Shown one piece after another: positions 55,749 through 63,724 of a stretch of DNA of 64,000 nucleotides. Source of the stretch: Pseudolabrys taiwanensis (GTDB taxonomy: Bacteria > Pseudomonadota > Alphaproteobacteria > Rhizobiales > Xanthobacteraceae); the NCBI RefSeq assembly GCF_003367395.1, contig NZ_CP031417.1:1860001-1924000 (forward strand), given 5' to 3'. The notes under the pieces were generated by a model. That model was not told the origin of the DNA, did no database searches, and saw nothing but the letters and a program-made list of their open reading frames with translations. The number at the start of each line of letters is the position of its first letter. Position 1 is the first letter of the stretch. Both the position numbers and the translations under genes were made by a program.

Positions 55749-57551
55749 TCAATCGCCGCGCGTCACCAGCTTGTTGGCGTAGCTCGGCTTGACCAGCACA
55801 TCGATCAAATAGGGCTTGCCGGACGCGACCACGGCCAAGCCCCGCTCCAACGCCGCCAGCAACGATTGGCGGTCGGTCACCGGCCCCTCGGCCTCGACGC
55901 CCTGCGAGCGCGCCAGCGCGGCGATATCGACATTGGGCTCCGAGATCCGCATGCCGATCCACTTATTCTCCGGCGGCCGCTTGCGATCCTTGGCCACCGC
56001 TTCCTGATGAATCTCGTCGTTGAAGTTCGAGCGGTTGTTGTTGATCACGAACAGCGCGGGAATTTGATGATGCGCCGCCGTCCATAACGCGGTCGCGCCT
56101 TGCATGAAGTCGCCATCGCCATCCACACTGATCACCGTACGCCCTTGGTCCTTCAGCGCAAGCGCGGCGCCGAGGGCGAGGCCGGGGCCCGCCCCAAGAC
56201 CTGCCCCTCCGTCATGACCGAGATAGTCGAGCGGATCGTTCCAGTGATAGGCGCGGCCGTCCCACCCGAACGACAGATGCGTCAACGTGAACTTGCGTTC
56301 GCCGCGCACCTCGGCGAGGGCCACCTCGATATCGCGCGACACGAGTTCGACGTCGGCGTTCTCCGAATAGCCGATCTCCCCCCACGTCCGGCGTGAACGG
56401 CCGTCCCATCGCTTTACGCCGCCGAGCTGCGCGGAAAGTTCGTCGCGCAGTTGCTCGGCGAAAGCGTCCGGATCGGCCATGATGGCCAGATCGGCGGGCG
56501 GAAGGCCGAAATAGTCCATGCTCCAGCCGTTGTGCAGCGTGTGGTCGAGCGACACTTTCACCACCTTCGCGGCGATGGCGCCGGTGTTGCGGTTGACCTG
56601 CCGCAACGTCCCCTGCAGATCGGGGTAATCGAAGCTCACGATCAGATCCGCGCCAGCCAGGAGCTCCTTGGCCGCCGGCGACAGCGACCCCATCGGCGGC
56701 AGGACGTGCAAACCATGCTGCGTCGGAAACACGGCGCGCTCGCGCTGCGAAGACATGACCGAGGCGCCGGCGAGCTCCGCCACTTCGACACGCGCCTCCC
56801 AATGGCGCTGTTCGCGCGATCCACGGCCGAACATGAATACAGGCGTTTTGGCATGCTTCACCAGGTCGACGACGGTGCGCACGTCCGCGGCCGCCGCCGC
56901 GGGTAAGGTCATGGGCACGTAGCGAGCAACATCAGGGAACGTGATCTCGCCGGAGACGCCTTCTTCCTGAAGGCCCGCATCGAGACAGATATAGACCGGC
57001 GCGGACGGCTTGGTGACGGTCATCTGATAGCCGCGAAGGAACGCCTCGATCACACCGGGGACGGAGCGAGGCTCGTCGTCCCACTTGATATAATTGCGTA
57101 ACATCGCCGCCTGGTCCTTGGTCGTGTGGATCCAGTCGATCCAGGGCCGGCGCTTCTCCGGGGCAACCGGACCGGTCGCGCCGATCACCATCATCGGCAC
57201 ACGATCGCAGAAGGCGTTGAAAAGACCCATGAGGCCATGCATCAGGCCGACATTGGAATGCAGAATCGCGCCCATCGGCTTGTCGGTCGCTTTCGCGTAG
57301 CCGTGCGCGATGGCGACGACGTGGTCCTCGTGCAGGCAGACGATCATCTGCGGCGCGCGATTGCCGAGATAATTGACGAGGCTGTCGTGAAAGCCGCGAT
57401 AGCTCGCGCCGGGATTCAGGGCGACGTAAGGAATGTCGAGCTGGCGCAGCATTTCCGCGGCGACATCGCTTTTCCAGCCGAGCGGGTATTCGCCGGGAAG
57501 GTTCGGACGGTCGATCTCGCCCATCCAGTCGTTGCTGCCCGCGCTCGCCAT
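55749..57551 (-). CDS. Thiamine diphosphate-dependent enzyme (acetolactate synthase/benzoylformate decarboxylase superfamily)
   Basis: A 600-residue ThDP enzyme with the three usual domains. The catalytic Glu is in QMIVCLHEDHVVAIAHGYAKAT, the central Rossmann domain spans about 210-350, and the cofactor motif is VDGDGDFMQG ... FVINNN (GDG-X-N). Close functional assignment is not possible: the superfamily includes 2-oxoacid decarboxylases, carboligases and oxalyl-CoA decarboxylase. The ATG at 57551 is preferred over an upstream TTG. A TAGCT-N9-AGCTA operator lies 35 bases upstream, between this gene and a MarR gene. Probably part of an aromatic or 2-oxo acid pathway. Confidence 0.9.
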   Translation of the reverse strand: MASAGSNDWMGEIDRPNLPGEYPLGWKSDVAAEMLRQLDIPYVALNPGASYRGFHDSLVNYLGNRAPQMIVCLHEDHVVAIAHGYAKATDKPMGAILHSNVGLMHGLMGLFNAFCDRVPMMVIGATGPVAPEKRRPWIDWIHTTKDQAAMLRNYIKWDDEPRSVPGVIEAFLRGYQMTVTKPSAPVYICLDAGLQEEGVSGEITFPDVARYVPMTLPAAAAADVRTVVDLVKHAKTPVFMFGRGSREQRHWEARVEVAELAGASVMSSQRERAVFPTQHGLHVLPPMGSLSPAAKELLAGADLIVSFDYPDLQGTLRQVNRNTGAIAAKVVKVSLDHTLHNGWSMDYFGLPPADLAIMADPDAFAEQLRDELSAQLGGVKRWDGRSRRTWGEIGYSENADVELVSRDIEVALAEVRGERKFTLTHLSFGWDGRAYHWNDPLDYLGHDGGAGLGAGPGLALGAALALKDQGRTVISVDGDGDFMQGATALWTAAHHQIPALFVINNNRSNFNDEIHQEAVAKDRKRPPENKWIGMRISEPNVDIAALARSQGVEAEGPVTDRQSLLAALERGLAVVASGKPYLIDVLVKPSYANKLVTRGD

Positions 57552-57585
57552 TGCCAGTCCATCCCTCGCCAAAACAACCGATTCT

Positions 57586-57604
57586 TAGCTTAATTCTGTA
57601 GCTA
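57586..57604. promoter_or_regulatory. Candidate MarR operator TAGCT-N9-AGCTA before the ThDP enzyme gene
   Basis: TAGCTTAATTCTGTAGCTA has the same half-sites and spacing as the site at 22711 before the MFS gene. It lies between the MarR gene at 57633 and the ThDP gene it probably controls. Confidence 0.65.
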
Positions 57605-57632
57605 TCGGCGTCAAGCGGGCGCGACGGGAAGA

Positions 57633-58217
57633 CTATTTGGCGGCGCGGTCCGCCTCGCTCACGCGGATCTCGGCGATGGCATATTCCGCATTGGTGAGCA
57701 GCAATTTGGCGAATTCGTTGGTCGTATCGAATTGTTTCCGATCGATATTCGTGAACAAGAGATCGTTGATCTTGCACACCATCGGCGAAACGATCTCGAC
57801 GGCGGCCTCGCCTTTGGGTGACAGCGAAATGAGCACGCTGCGGCCGTCGTTGGCGTTCGGACGCTTGACGAGAAGACCTTTGCGGATGAGGCGGCCGACC
57901 TCGGTCGTCACATGCGTTGCGGCCAGTCCGATGTAGTTCGCCAACGCCGCGATGGTGATGCCGGTGTCCCCCTGTCGGTAGGCCACGCCCATCAACACGG
58001 TGAATTGGCTACCGGTGAGACCGAGACGGCGGCCGAAGGCCTCACGGCACACAAGAAGGCGGCTCAGTGCCTGCACCAATCGATAGAGCGAGTCGCGAAA
58101 CCAGTCGTCGGAGCCATCCTTGAAGTAGTCGCGTCTCGAGATCGTCGACGGGACGACAAACGGTCCGGCACCGTTCGAAGGAACCCGGTTAGCCTTCTTG
58201 CGTGCAGTCTTAGCCAT
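57633..58217 (-). CDS. MarR-family transcriptional regulator (2)
   Basis: A 194-residue winged-helix regulator, homologous to the one at 24192. Both have a basic N-terminus (here AKTARKKANRVPSN), the HTH (GITIAALANYIGLAATHVTTEVG) and the wing (KGLLVKRPNANDGRSVLISL), then a long helix with INDLLF. The ATG at 58217 follows AAAGGGG; the frame continues 11 codons upstream. It lies between the amidase gene and the ThDP gene, all on one strand. The inverted repeat downstream suggests it represses the ThDP gene until a substrate, perhaps an aromatic acid, binds. Confidence 0.92.
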   Translation of the reverse strand: MAKTARKKANRVPSNGAGPFVVPSTISRRDYFKDGSDDWFRDSLYRLVQALSRLLVCREAFGRRLGLTGSQFTVLMGVAYRQGDTGITIAALANYIGLAATHVTTEVGRLIRKGLLVKRPNANDGRSVLISLSPKGEAAVEIVSPMVCKINDLLFTNIDRKQFDTTNEFAKLLLTNAEYAIAEIRVSEADRAAK

Positions 58218-58348
58218 AGACCCCTTTGCCACCGCAGAGCGAGATGGCACCTATCACAACCAAATAGCGGCCTAGATTAGTTTGGGATTCCAGCAGGGGC
58301 CACAACTTTTGGTCCTGCGGCGCGGCCCCGGGCCACTTCCTTACAGCT

Positions 58349-59761
58349 TTATAGCGGCCCGGCCGGGTCGATCGGGGTGGCCGGAGGACACGCGGCTTCG
58401 ATCATGGCGCCAATCCGCAGACAAAGCGCTTCCTTGAAGCGGCCCGACACGATCTGCACGCCAGTTGGAACCGTGCCATCGATGCCGGTCGGCATGGCCA
58501 AGCTCGGCAGGCCGAGCATCGATACGGCCAGCATCGGCTCGTGCGCGTCGATCATCCGCGCGACGGCGTCATCGCCCTTCTGATCTTCGTCGATCGGCAG
58601 CGGCGCACGATAGGACACCGGCAGCAGCAGCGCGTCATGTTGCTCCAGGAACGCCTGCCACTGACGCAGGATAGCCGTGCGCCGGCCGAGCGCATCGACA
58701 TAGGCCTCGAGCGTATACTTGGTCGCACGGGCCATCGTCCCCGCACGCGCGCGGCGCAGCGCGTCGTCGCCGAGACGCTCGATGGCGCGCGACGTGCCCT
58801 CGCCTTCCTCGGTCTTGACCATCGAGAAGAACATGTCGGCCAACTCGGCGACAGCCGGCGGTGTCGCCGGCGCGACCTCGCAACCAGCCTCCGCCAGCCA
58901 ACCGGCGGCCCGCCGCACTGCGGCTGCGACAGCGGGATCGACCGCCGCGCCGGCCGTGCCTTCGAACACCGCAACGCGCAGCGGCCGCTCCGTTTCATCG
59001 AGCATCGGCGCCGGCATCCACCACGGATCGCGCGCGTCCCCGCGCATCATGCCGCGCAAGCCGAGCGCCACGTCACCGACCGAGCGCGCCAGCGGCCCCT
59101 GCACGCTCATCAGCTGGCTGGCGAGAGTCGCCTCGACCGACGGATTGGCGCTGTAAGCCGCCACGCGGCCAAACGAGGGCCGCAGGCCGACGACGCCGCA
59201 GGCATAAGCCGGATAACGGATCGACCCCGCCCGGTCCGTGCCGTGCGCGATGGCGCCGATGCCGGTGGCGACGGCGGCGGCCGCACCGCCACTCGAGCCG
59301 CCCGGCGTTCGCCCCGCGTCCCACGGATTGAGCGTGCGACCGTGCAGATCGTTGTCGGTGAAGAAGCGGGCGCAGAACGCCGGCACATTGGTGCGGCCGA
59401 TGATGACGGCGCCGGCCGCGCGCAAGCTGGCGATCGGCGGGCTGTCCGCGGCCGCGATGTCGTCCTTGAACGCGACCACGCCCGTGGTCGTCGGCCGGCC
59501 GGCATAATCGACATTGATCTTCACGGTGACCGGCACGCCATGCAGCGGCCCCCCAGACTCGCCCCGCGCCAGCGCCGCGTCGGCGGCTGCGGCGGCAGCG
59601 AGCGCCTCCTCAGCCAGCACATCGACGACGGCGTTGATCCGCGGATTGACCGCCGCGAGCCGCGCCAGCGCGCTCTCCGTCGCCTCGCGGCTGGATACGC
59701 GCCGCGCCGCGATTGCGTCCGCGAGATCGACCGCGCTCCAGCGCCACAAACCGTCATCCAT
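58349..59761 (-). CDS. Amidase signature (GatA-like) family amidase
   Basis: A 470-residue amidase-signature enzyme. The Ser-cisSer-Lys triad is complete: Lys81 in VPVTVKINVD, Ser156 in TPGGSSGGAAAA and Ser180 in DRAGSIRYPA. It hydrolyses an amide; it is not the GatA subunit, since gatB/gatC are absent and the context is catabolic. The ATG at 59761 lies 8 bases after the permease stop; a GTG at 59773 overlapping that stop or an ATG at 59812 are alternatives. It ends an apparent operon with the ABC transporter, UbiD and the CSHase-like hydrolase. Confidence 0.9.
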   Translation of the reverse strand: MDDGLWRWSAVDLADAIAARRVSSREATESALARLAAVNPRINAVVDVLAEEALAAAAAADAALARGESGGPLHGVPVTVKINVDYAGRPTTTGVVAFKDDIAAADSPPIASLRAAGAVIIGRTNVPAFCARFFTDNDLHGRTLNPWDAGRTPGGSSGGAAAAVATGIGAIAHGTDRAGSIRYPAYACGVVGLRPSFGRVAAYSANPSVEATLASQLMSVQGPLARSVGDVALGLRGMMRGDARDPWWMPAPMLDETERPLRVAVFEGTAGAAVDPAVAAAVRRAAGWLAEAGCEVAPATPPAVAELADMFFSMVKTEEGEGTSRAIERLGDDALRRARAGTMARATKYTLEAYVDALGRRTAILRQWQAFLEQHDALLLPVSYRAPLPIDEDQKGDDAVARMIDAHEPMLAVSMLGLPSLAMPTGIDGTVPTGVQIVSGRFKEALCLRIGAMIEAACPPATPIDPAGPL

Positions 59762-59769
59762 GGGCAGGC

Positions 59770-60555
59770 TCACAAATGGTTGGCCCAGGGCGCCAAACGG
59801 CGGTCGAGCCATTGCTGCCCCTTGATGATGACCGCGCCCATCAGCGTCAGCACGACGAGCGCCGCGAACACCTTTTCGGTTTCCATCACCTGCCCGGCCT
59901 GGATCAGCAGATTTCCCATGCCGCCCGTGCTGGAGCCGCCAATCATTTCCGCCGCGACGACGAGGATGATCGTCACGCCCATGCCGAGCTGCAATCCGGC
60001 GAAGATGGTCGGAATGGCGGCCGGCAGCACGACATTGATCTGCGCCTGGCGCCGGTTGGCGCCGAGATCGATCGCCGCCTTGACCAGCCCGCGGTCGACC
60101 TGGCGCACACCGGCATAGGTGCTCATGACGATCGGAAAGAAGGCTGTCACCGCGCTGATGACGATCTTGTAGGCTTCGCCGGTGCCGAGCCAGATGATCA
60201 GCAGCGGGATGAGCGAGATCTTCGGCAGCGGATAGAGCGCCGCGATCCACGGGTCGGCGATGCGCTCGAACAGCCGCGACATGCCCATGATGATGCCGAC
60301 GACAATGCCGGTCACGGTCGCGACCAGGAAGCCCGCCATGATGCGCAGCAGCGTCGCGCCCAGATTGTAGAACAGCGAGCCATCCTCGATCATGTCGAGC
60401 AGCGCGCGAAGAATGGCGACCGGCGACGGCAGGTAGATCGGCGGGATGTGCCTGATATCGACGAAGAGTTGCCAGGCGATCAAGAAGACGACGATGCTCA
60501 GCGCCGGTAAAATCTTCTCGGCAAGACGCCCATTGGCGCGGCGCACTTTGCTCAC
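59770..60555 (-). CDS. ABC transporter permease (SsuC/TauC type)
   Basis: An inner-membrane permease of 261 residues with about six helices. The BPD-type permease loop is EAAIDLGANRRQAQINVVLPAAIPTIFAGLQLGMG, matching the nitrate/sulfonate/taurine/hydroxymethylpyrimidine transporter group. It overlaps the ATPase gene by 4 bases. With the ATPase and the partial binding protein at 63725 it makes a complete importer, interrupted by two catabolic genes. The substrate is likely a small aromatic or nitrogen-containing acid, judged from UbiD and the amidases. Confidence 0.94.
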   Translation of the reverse strand: MSKVRRANGRLAEKILPALSIVVFLIAWQLFVDIRHIPPIYLPSPVAILRALLDMIEDGSLFYNLGATLLRIMAGFLVATVTGIVVGIIMGMSRLFERIADPWIAALYPLPKISLIPLLIIWLGTGEAYKIVISAVTAFFPIVMSTYAGVRQVDRGLVKAAIDLGANRRQAQINVVLPAAIPTIFAGLQLGMGVTIILVVAAEMIGGSSTGGMGNLLIQAGQVMETEKVFAALVVLTLMGAVIIKGQQWLDRRLAPWANHL

Positions 60556-61355
60556 GACAGCGCCCCCGCGACGGCATTTTGTTCCTGCATCGCCTTGGTG
60601 ACCTCGTCGCGGATCAGATGAAAAGCACGGTCGAACAGCGCGCCGAAGGCGGGCGTACTGACCATTTCGATCGACCGCGGCCGCGGCAGATCGACCTGGA
60701 GGACCTCCTTGATGCGGCCCGGCCGCGCCGTCATCACCACCACCTCGTCGCCGAGCAGGATGGCTTCGTCGATCGAATGCGTCACGAAGATCACCGTCTT
60801 GCGCGTGGCTTCGAAAATGCGCAGCAGCTCTTCCTGCATCACGATCTTCGTTTGCGCGTCGAGCGCGCCGAACGGCTCGTCCATCAACAGAATCGGCCGG
60901 TCCATGATCAAGGCGCGCGCGAGCGCCACGCGCTGCCGCATGCCGCCGGAAAGCTGGCTCGGATAATGCCGCTCGAAGCCCTTGAGCCCGACCGAGTTGA
61001 TCAATTCGCGTGCGCGCTCCGTGCGCTCGCGGCGCGACATGCCGGCCATCTCAGGGCCGAACGCCACGTTGTCCAGCACGCTCCGCCACGGAAACAGGTT
61101 CTGGCTCTGCCAGACCATCACCGAAGCCGAGCCCTTCTTGCCGGCGTGCGCACCGTCGATCGTGACGTTGCCGCTGGTCGCGGTTTCGATGCCGCCGACG
61201 ATCTGCGCCATGGTGCTCTTGCCGCAGCCGCTCGGACCCAGGATGCAGGAGAAACGACCGGACTGGAAGGTGTGCGTGAACCCGTCGAGCGCGACGACCT
61301 CCGAGCCGTCGCGGCTCTGCCACACCTGCCTTACATTTTCGACACTGATATTCAT
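60552..61355 (-). CDS. ABC transporter ATPase (SsuB/TauB type)
   Basis: A 267-residue cytoplasmic ATPase. Walker A is ILGPSGCGKSTMAQ, the Q loop is VMVWQSQNLFPWRS, the signature is QLSGGMRQRVALARAL, and Walker B is ILLMDEPFGALDA with the H loop FVTHSIDEAILL. The last are hallmarks of the NitT/TauT family. Start choice: ATG at 61355 with an adjacent GTG at 61358. It begins 25 bases after the UbiD stop and overlaps the permease gene. Confidence 0.95.
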   Translation of the reverse strand: MNISVENVRQVWQSRDGSEVVALDGFTHTFQSGRFSCILGPSGCGKSTMAQIVGGIETATSGNVTIDGAHAGKKGSASVMVWQSQNLFPWRSVLDNVAFGPEMAGMSRRERTERARELINSVGLKGFERHYPSQLSGGMRQRVALARALIMDRPILLMDEPFGALDAQTKIVMQEELLRIFEATRKTVIFVTHSIDEAILLGDEVVVMTARPGRIKEVLQVDLPRPRSIEMVSTPAFGALFDRAFHLIRDEVTKAMQEQNAVAGALS

Positions 61356-61380
61356 CACACCCGACTGACGCTGACGCGAC

Positions 61381-62805
61381 TTACTTCTGCGGATTGAGCG
61401 CGTGCTTCCACTTGTCCGCGATCTCCGCCGCCTCGTCCGGCATCAATGCCGACGATGGGGGATAGGCGTCCTTCCAGGCGAAAGGCTTGCATGCATCGAT
61501 CAGCATCTTCGAATGAGACGTCGCGCCGACCGCGCGCGCCTCCGGCGGGATGCGCGGATCGAGCGACGAACTCCAGGCATTGCGGACGATGTCGACCGCT
61601 TCGGAAGGCTCGCAGCGCGTCGTCACCGCCCACATGACATCGGCGAGGTTCGACGGATCGACGTCCTCGTCGACGACCACGACGATGCGGCCCATGTAGC
61701 TGTTGGCGCCGGCGATCATGGCCGCGCGCTTGGCATGGCCGGCGTAACGCTGCTTGAGCGCGATCACCGTCATGAGCTGCGACACGTGCTGCCACGCGCC
61801 GACGATGTCGGTCACGCCCGCGGCCTCGAGATTGCCCCAGATGCCGGCGGCCCGAAACGGCAGACCAAAATGAAACCGCGGCGGCTTGAGTGGCGGCGAG
61901 CCGAACAGGATCGGATTGTCGCGATAGTAGACGGCCTCGACGTCCATGACCGGGGCGGGGCGCGCATCGGCGGCGTAGTAGCCGGTGAATTCGCCGAACG
62001 GACCCTCCGGCAAGGTCACTTCGCTGGGCGGCAGCAATTTGCCTTCGAGAATGATTTCGGCATGGGCCGGAATCGGCAAGCCGGTGCGCGGGCCACGAAT
62101 GATCTCGATCGATTGTCCCTTGATCGCCCCGGCGAAGTCGTACTCCGACGCACCCTCCGGCAAATACTCGAAACCCGAGATGAACAGCGACGGGTCCTGG
62201 CCGTTGACGATCACGATCGGGCACGGCTGTCCTTGATCCCAGTAGCGCTTGGCGATGATCGCGCCGTGACGGCCGAGATGGTCGAACTGCACGGTGACGC
62301 GATTGCGCGCATGCACCTGCACGCGATAGATCGAAGCATTGACCCAATCGGAGCCGGGATCACCCGTGACGACGAGACTGCCCGAACCGATGTAGGGGCC
62401 GCCGTCCTTCTTGTGCCAGGTCGGCACCGGAAAACGATGAAGATCGACGTCGGCGCCGATCTGCACGTTCTGCATGAACGGCGCTTCCTTGACCTCCACC
62501 GGCGGCAGCATCGTGAGCTTGCTGCGCCGCTCCTTCCAGGCCTTCAGCGCATCGATCGGACGCAGGCCGGGATCGAGACCGAGCGCCAAGGCCGCGCGCT
62601 GCGAACTGGTCGTCGCGTTGGAGAAGATGCGGAAGCCGGCTGGAAAGCCCTTGATGTTGTCGAACAGCAGCGCCGGTTGCTCCGGCGAACCCGCCGCCAC
62701 TTCGGTGATGCCGCCGATCTCGAAGCGCGGGTCGGCACCGTCGATGCGGCGAAGGGCGCCTATGCCGTCCACCAGCGCGATGTACTCTCGCAAGTCTTTA
62801 TACAT
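61381..62805 (-). CDS. UbiD-family (prenyl-FMN dependent) decarboxylase
   Basis: A 474-residue member of the UbiD family, which reversibly decarboxylates aromatic, heteroaromatic or unsaturated acids using prenylated FMN. The N-terminal part (LREYIALVDGIGALRRIDG) and the catalytic LPEGPFGEFTGYYA with the two key Glu residues are present, along with the MGRIVVVVDEDVDPSNLADVMWA block near the C-terminus. No ubiX-like prenyltransferase gene is nearby, so prenyl-FMN must come from elsewhere in the genome. Context (ABC importer, amidases) argues against the ubiquinone pathway and for a catabolic (de)carboxylase. Confidence 0.95.
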   Translation of the reverse strand: MYKDLREYIALVDGIGALRRIDGADPRFEIGGITEVAAGSPEQPALLFDNIKGFPAGFRIFSNATTSSQRAALALGLDPGLRPIDALKAWKERRSKLTMLPPVEVKEAPFMQNVQIGADVDLHRFPVPTWHKKDGGPYIGSGSLVVTGDPGSDWVNASIYRVQVHARNRVTVQFDHLGRHGAIIAKRYWDQGQPCPIVIVNGQDPSLFISGFEYLPEGASEYDFAGAIKGQSIEIIRGPRTGLPIPAHAEIILEGKLLPPSEVTLPEGPFGEFTGYYAADARPAPVMDVEAVYYRDNPILFGSPPLKPPRFHFGLPFRAAGIWGNLEAAGVTDIVGAWQHVSQLMTVIALKQRYAGHAKRAAMIAGANSYMGRIVVVVDEDVDPSNLADVMWAVTTRCEPSEAVDIVRNAWSSSLDPRIPPEARAVGATSHSKMLIDACKPFAWKDAYPPSSALMPDEAAEIADKWKHALNPQK

Positions 62806-62871
62806 AGCCGACCTTGTCGCTGCCTTTTCCGGCGCCGCGCCATGCGCGCGCCCGCTTAGGGGATCGCCTCC

Positions 62872-63654
62872 TCAAGCCTTGGCTGCCGCCGGCATCGAGA
62901 AGGCCGCCGCCGCGGTCGGGTCGCCTTTCGGCAGATCGAACAGGCCGCTCGGCAGCGCATTGAGATAAGTGACCACCTCTTGCACCGATATCACGTCCGC
63001 GTACTTCGCGTTCATGTCGCAGAGATTGACGGCGTGCGAGGCCTGCGAGCGGTCGGCACAGCCCTCTTCCGCGACGATGACGCGATAGTTCTTGCTGAAG
63101 GCGTCGATGACCGTGGCACGCACGCAGCCGGACGTGGTCGTGCCGGTGCAGATCACGCTGTCGCAGCCGAGATGCACGAGATAGTCGGCGAGCGGCGTGC
63201 CGTGGAAGGCGCTCGGCTTCTGTTTGCCGATGACGATGTCCTGCGGTGCCGGCGCGATGTCGGGAATGATGACATTGCTCTTCAGCTTGCCCGGATTGAG
63301 ACCCATGTAGTCGGTCTTGACCCGGCTGTTCTTGTAAGCCCAGGCGCCCTCGTCCCAGCTGTCGGCGCGGCGCACGCCGGTGGTGTAGATCACCGGCACA
63401 CCCTTGCCGCGCGCGGCGACCAGCAATTCCTTGATCGCGGCGACGGCCTTCCAGCCATCCTCGCCGCACGAATTCATCCAGCGCTTGATGGAGTCGAGGA
63501 TCGGCTCGGGCTTGTCGCCGACGAAACCGAAATTGACGTCGATCACCAACAGCGCCGGCCGCTTGCCGAAGCCGCCGCGCGCGCCGTATCCGGACGCCGC
63601 GAACACCTGCTTGTCGCGCTCGGTCAGAAACTTGTCCCACACCCGCTCGGTCAT
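62872..63654 (-). CDS. Cysteine hydrolase of the N-carbamoylsarcosine amidase/maleamate amidohydrolase type
   Basis: A 260-residue isochorismatase-superfamily hydrolase with the full Asp-Lys-Cys triad: Asp39 in LLVIDVNFGF, Lys146 in GKQKPSAFHGTPL and Cys177 in TTTSGCVRATVIDA. The last motif and the AFHGTPL block are typical of CSHase and maleamate amidohydrolase (NicF) relatives, which release ammonia from small amides. The ATG at 63654 with GAGGAG upstream is preferred over one seven codons earlier. It is second in the operon, after the binding protein gene. Confidence 0.92.
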   Translation of the reverse strand: MTERVWDKFLTERDKQVFAASGYGARGGFGKRPALLVIDVNFGFVGDKPEPILDSIKRWMNSCGEDGWKAVAAIKELLVAARGKGVPVIYTTGVRRADSWDEGAWAYKNSRVKTDYMGLNPGKLKSNVIIPDIAPAPQDIVIGKQKPSAFHGTPLADYLVHLGCDSVICTGTTTSGCVRATVIDAFSKNYRVIVAEEGCADRSQASHAVNLCDMNAKYADVISVQEVVTYLNALPSGLFDLPKGDPTAAAAFSMPAAAKA

Positions 63655-63677
63655 CGACGTCTCCTCGCCAAACATCG

Positions 63678-63704
63678 GCTGCCGCCCGTCGACCGGGCGG
63701 CAGC
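63678..63704 (-). promoter_or_regulatory. Intercistronic hairpin after the ABC binding-protein gene
   Basis: A perfect 11-bp stem (GCTGCCGCCCG / CGGGCGGCAGC, 5-base loop) without a T tract lies between the binding-protein stop and the hydrolase start. Such hairpins often stabilise the upstream mRNA and lower read-through, so the binding protein is made in excess. Confidence 0.65.
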
Positions 63705-63724
63705 GCCTGCAACTCGGATTCTTG

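Noticed and set aside
58349..59761. GatA subunit of the Glu-tRNA amidotransferase
   Set aside because: The triad is shared, but there is no gatB or gatC and the operon is catabolic.
58349..60577. A possible permease-region/amidase fusion, since the amidase frame stays open for 742 codons
   Set aside because: The first ~255 codons overlap the real ABC permease in another frame and have no membrane or amidase motif. The amidase begins near 59761.
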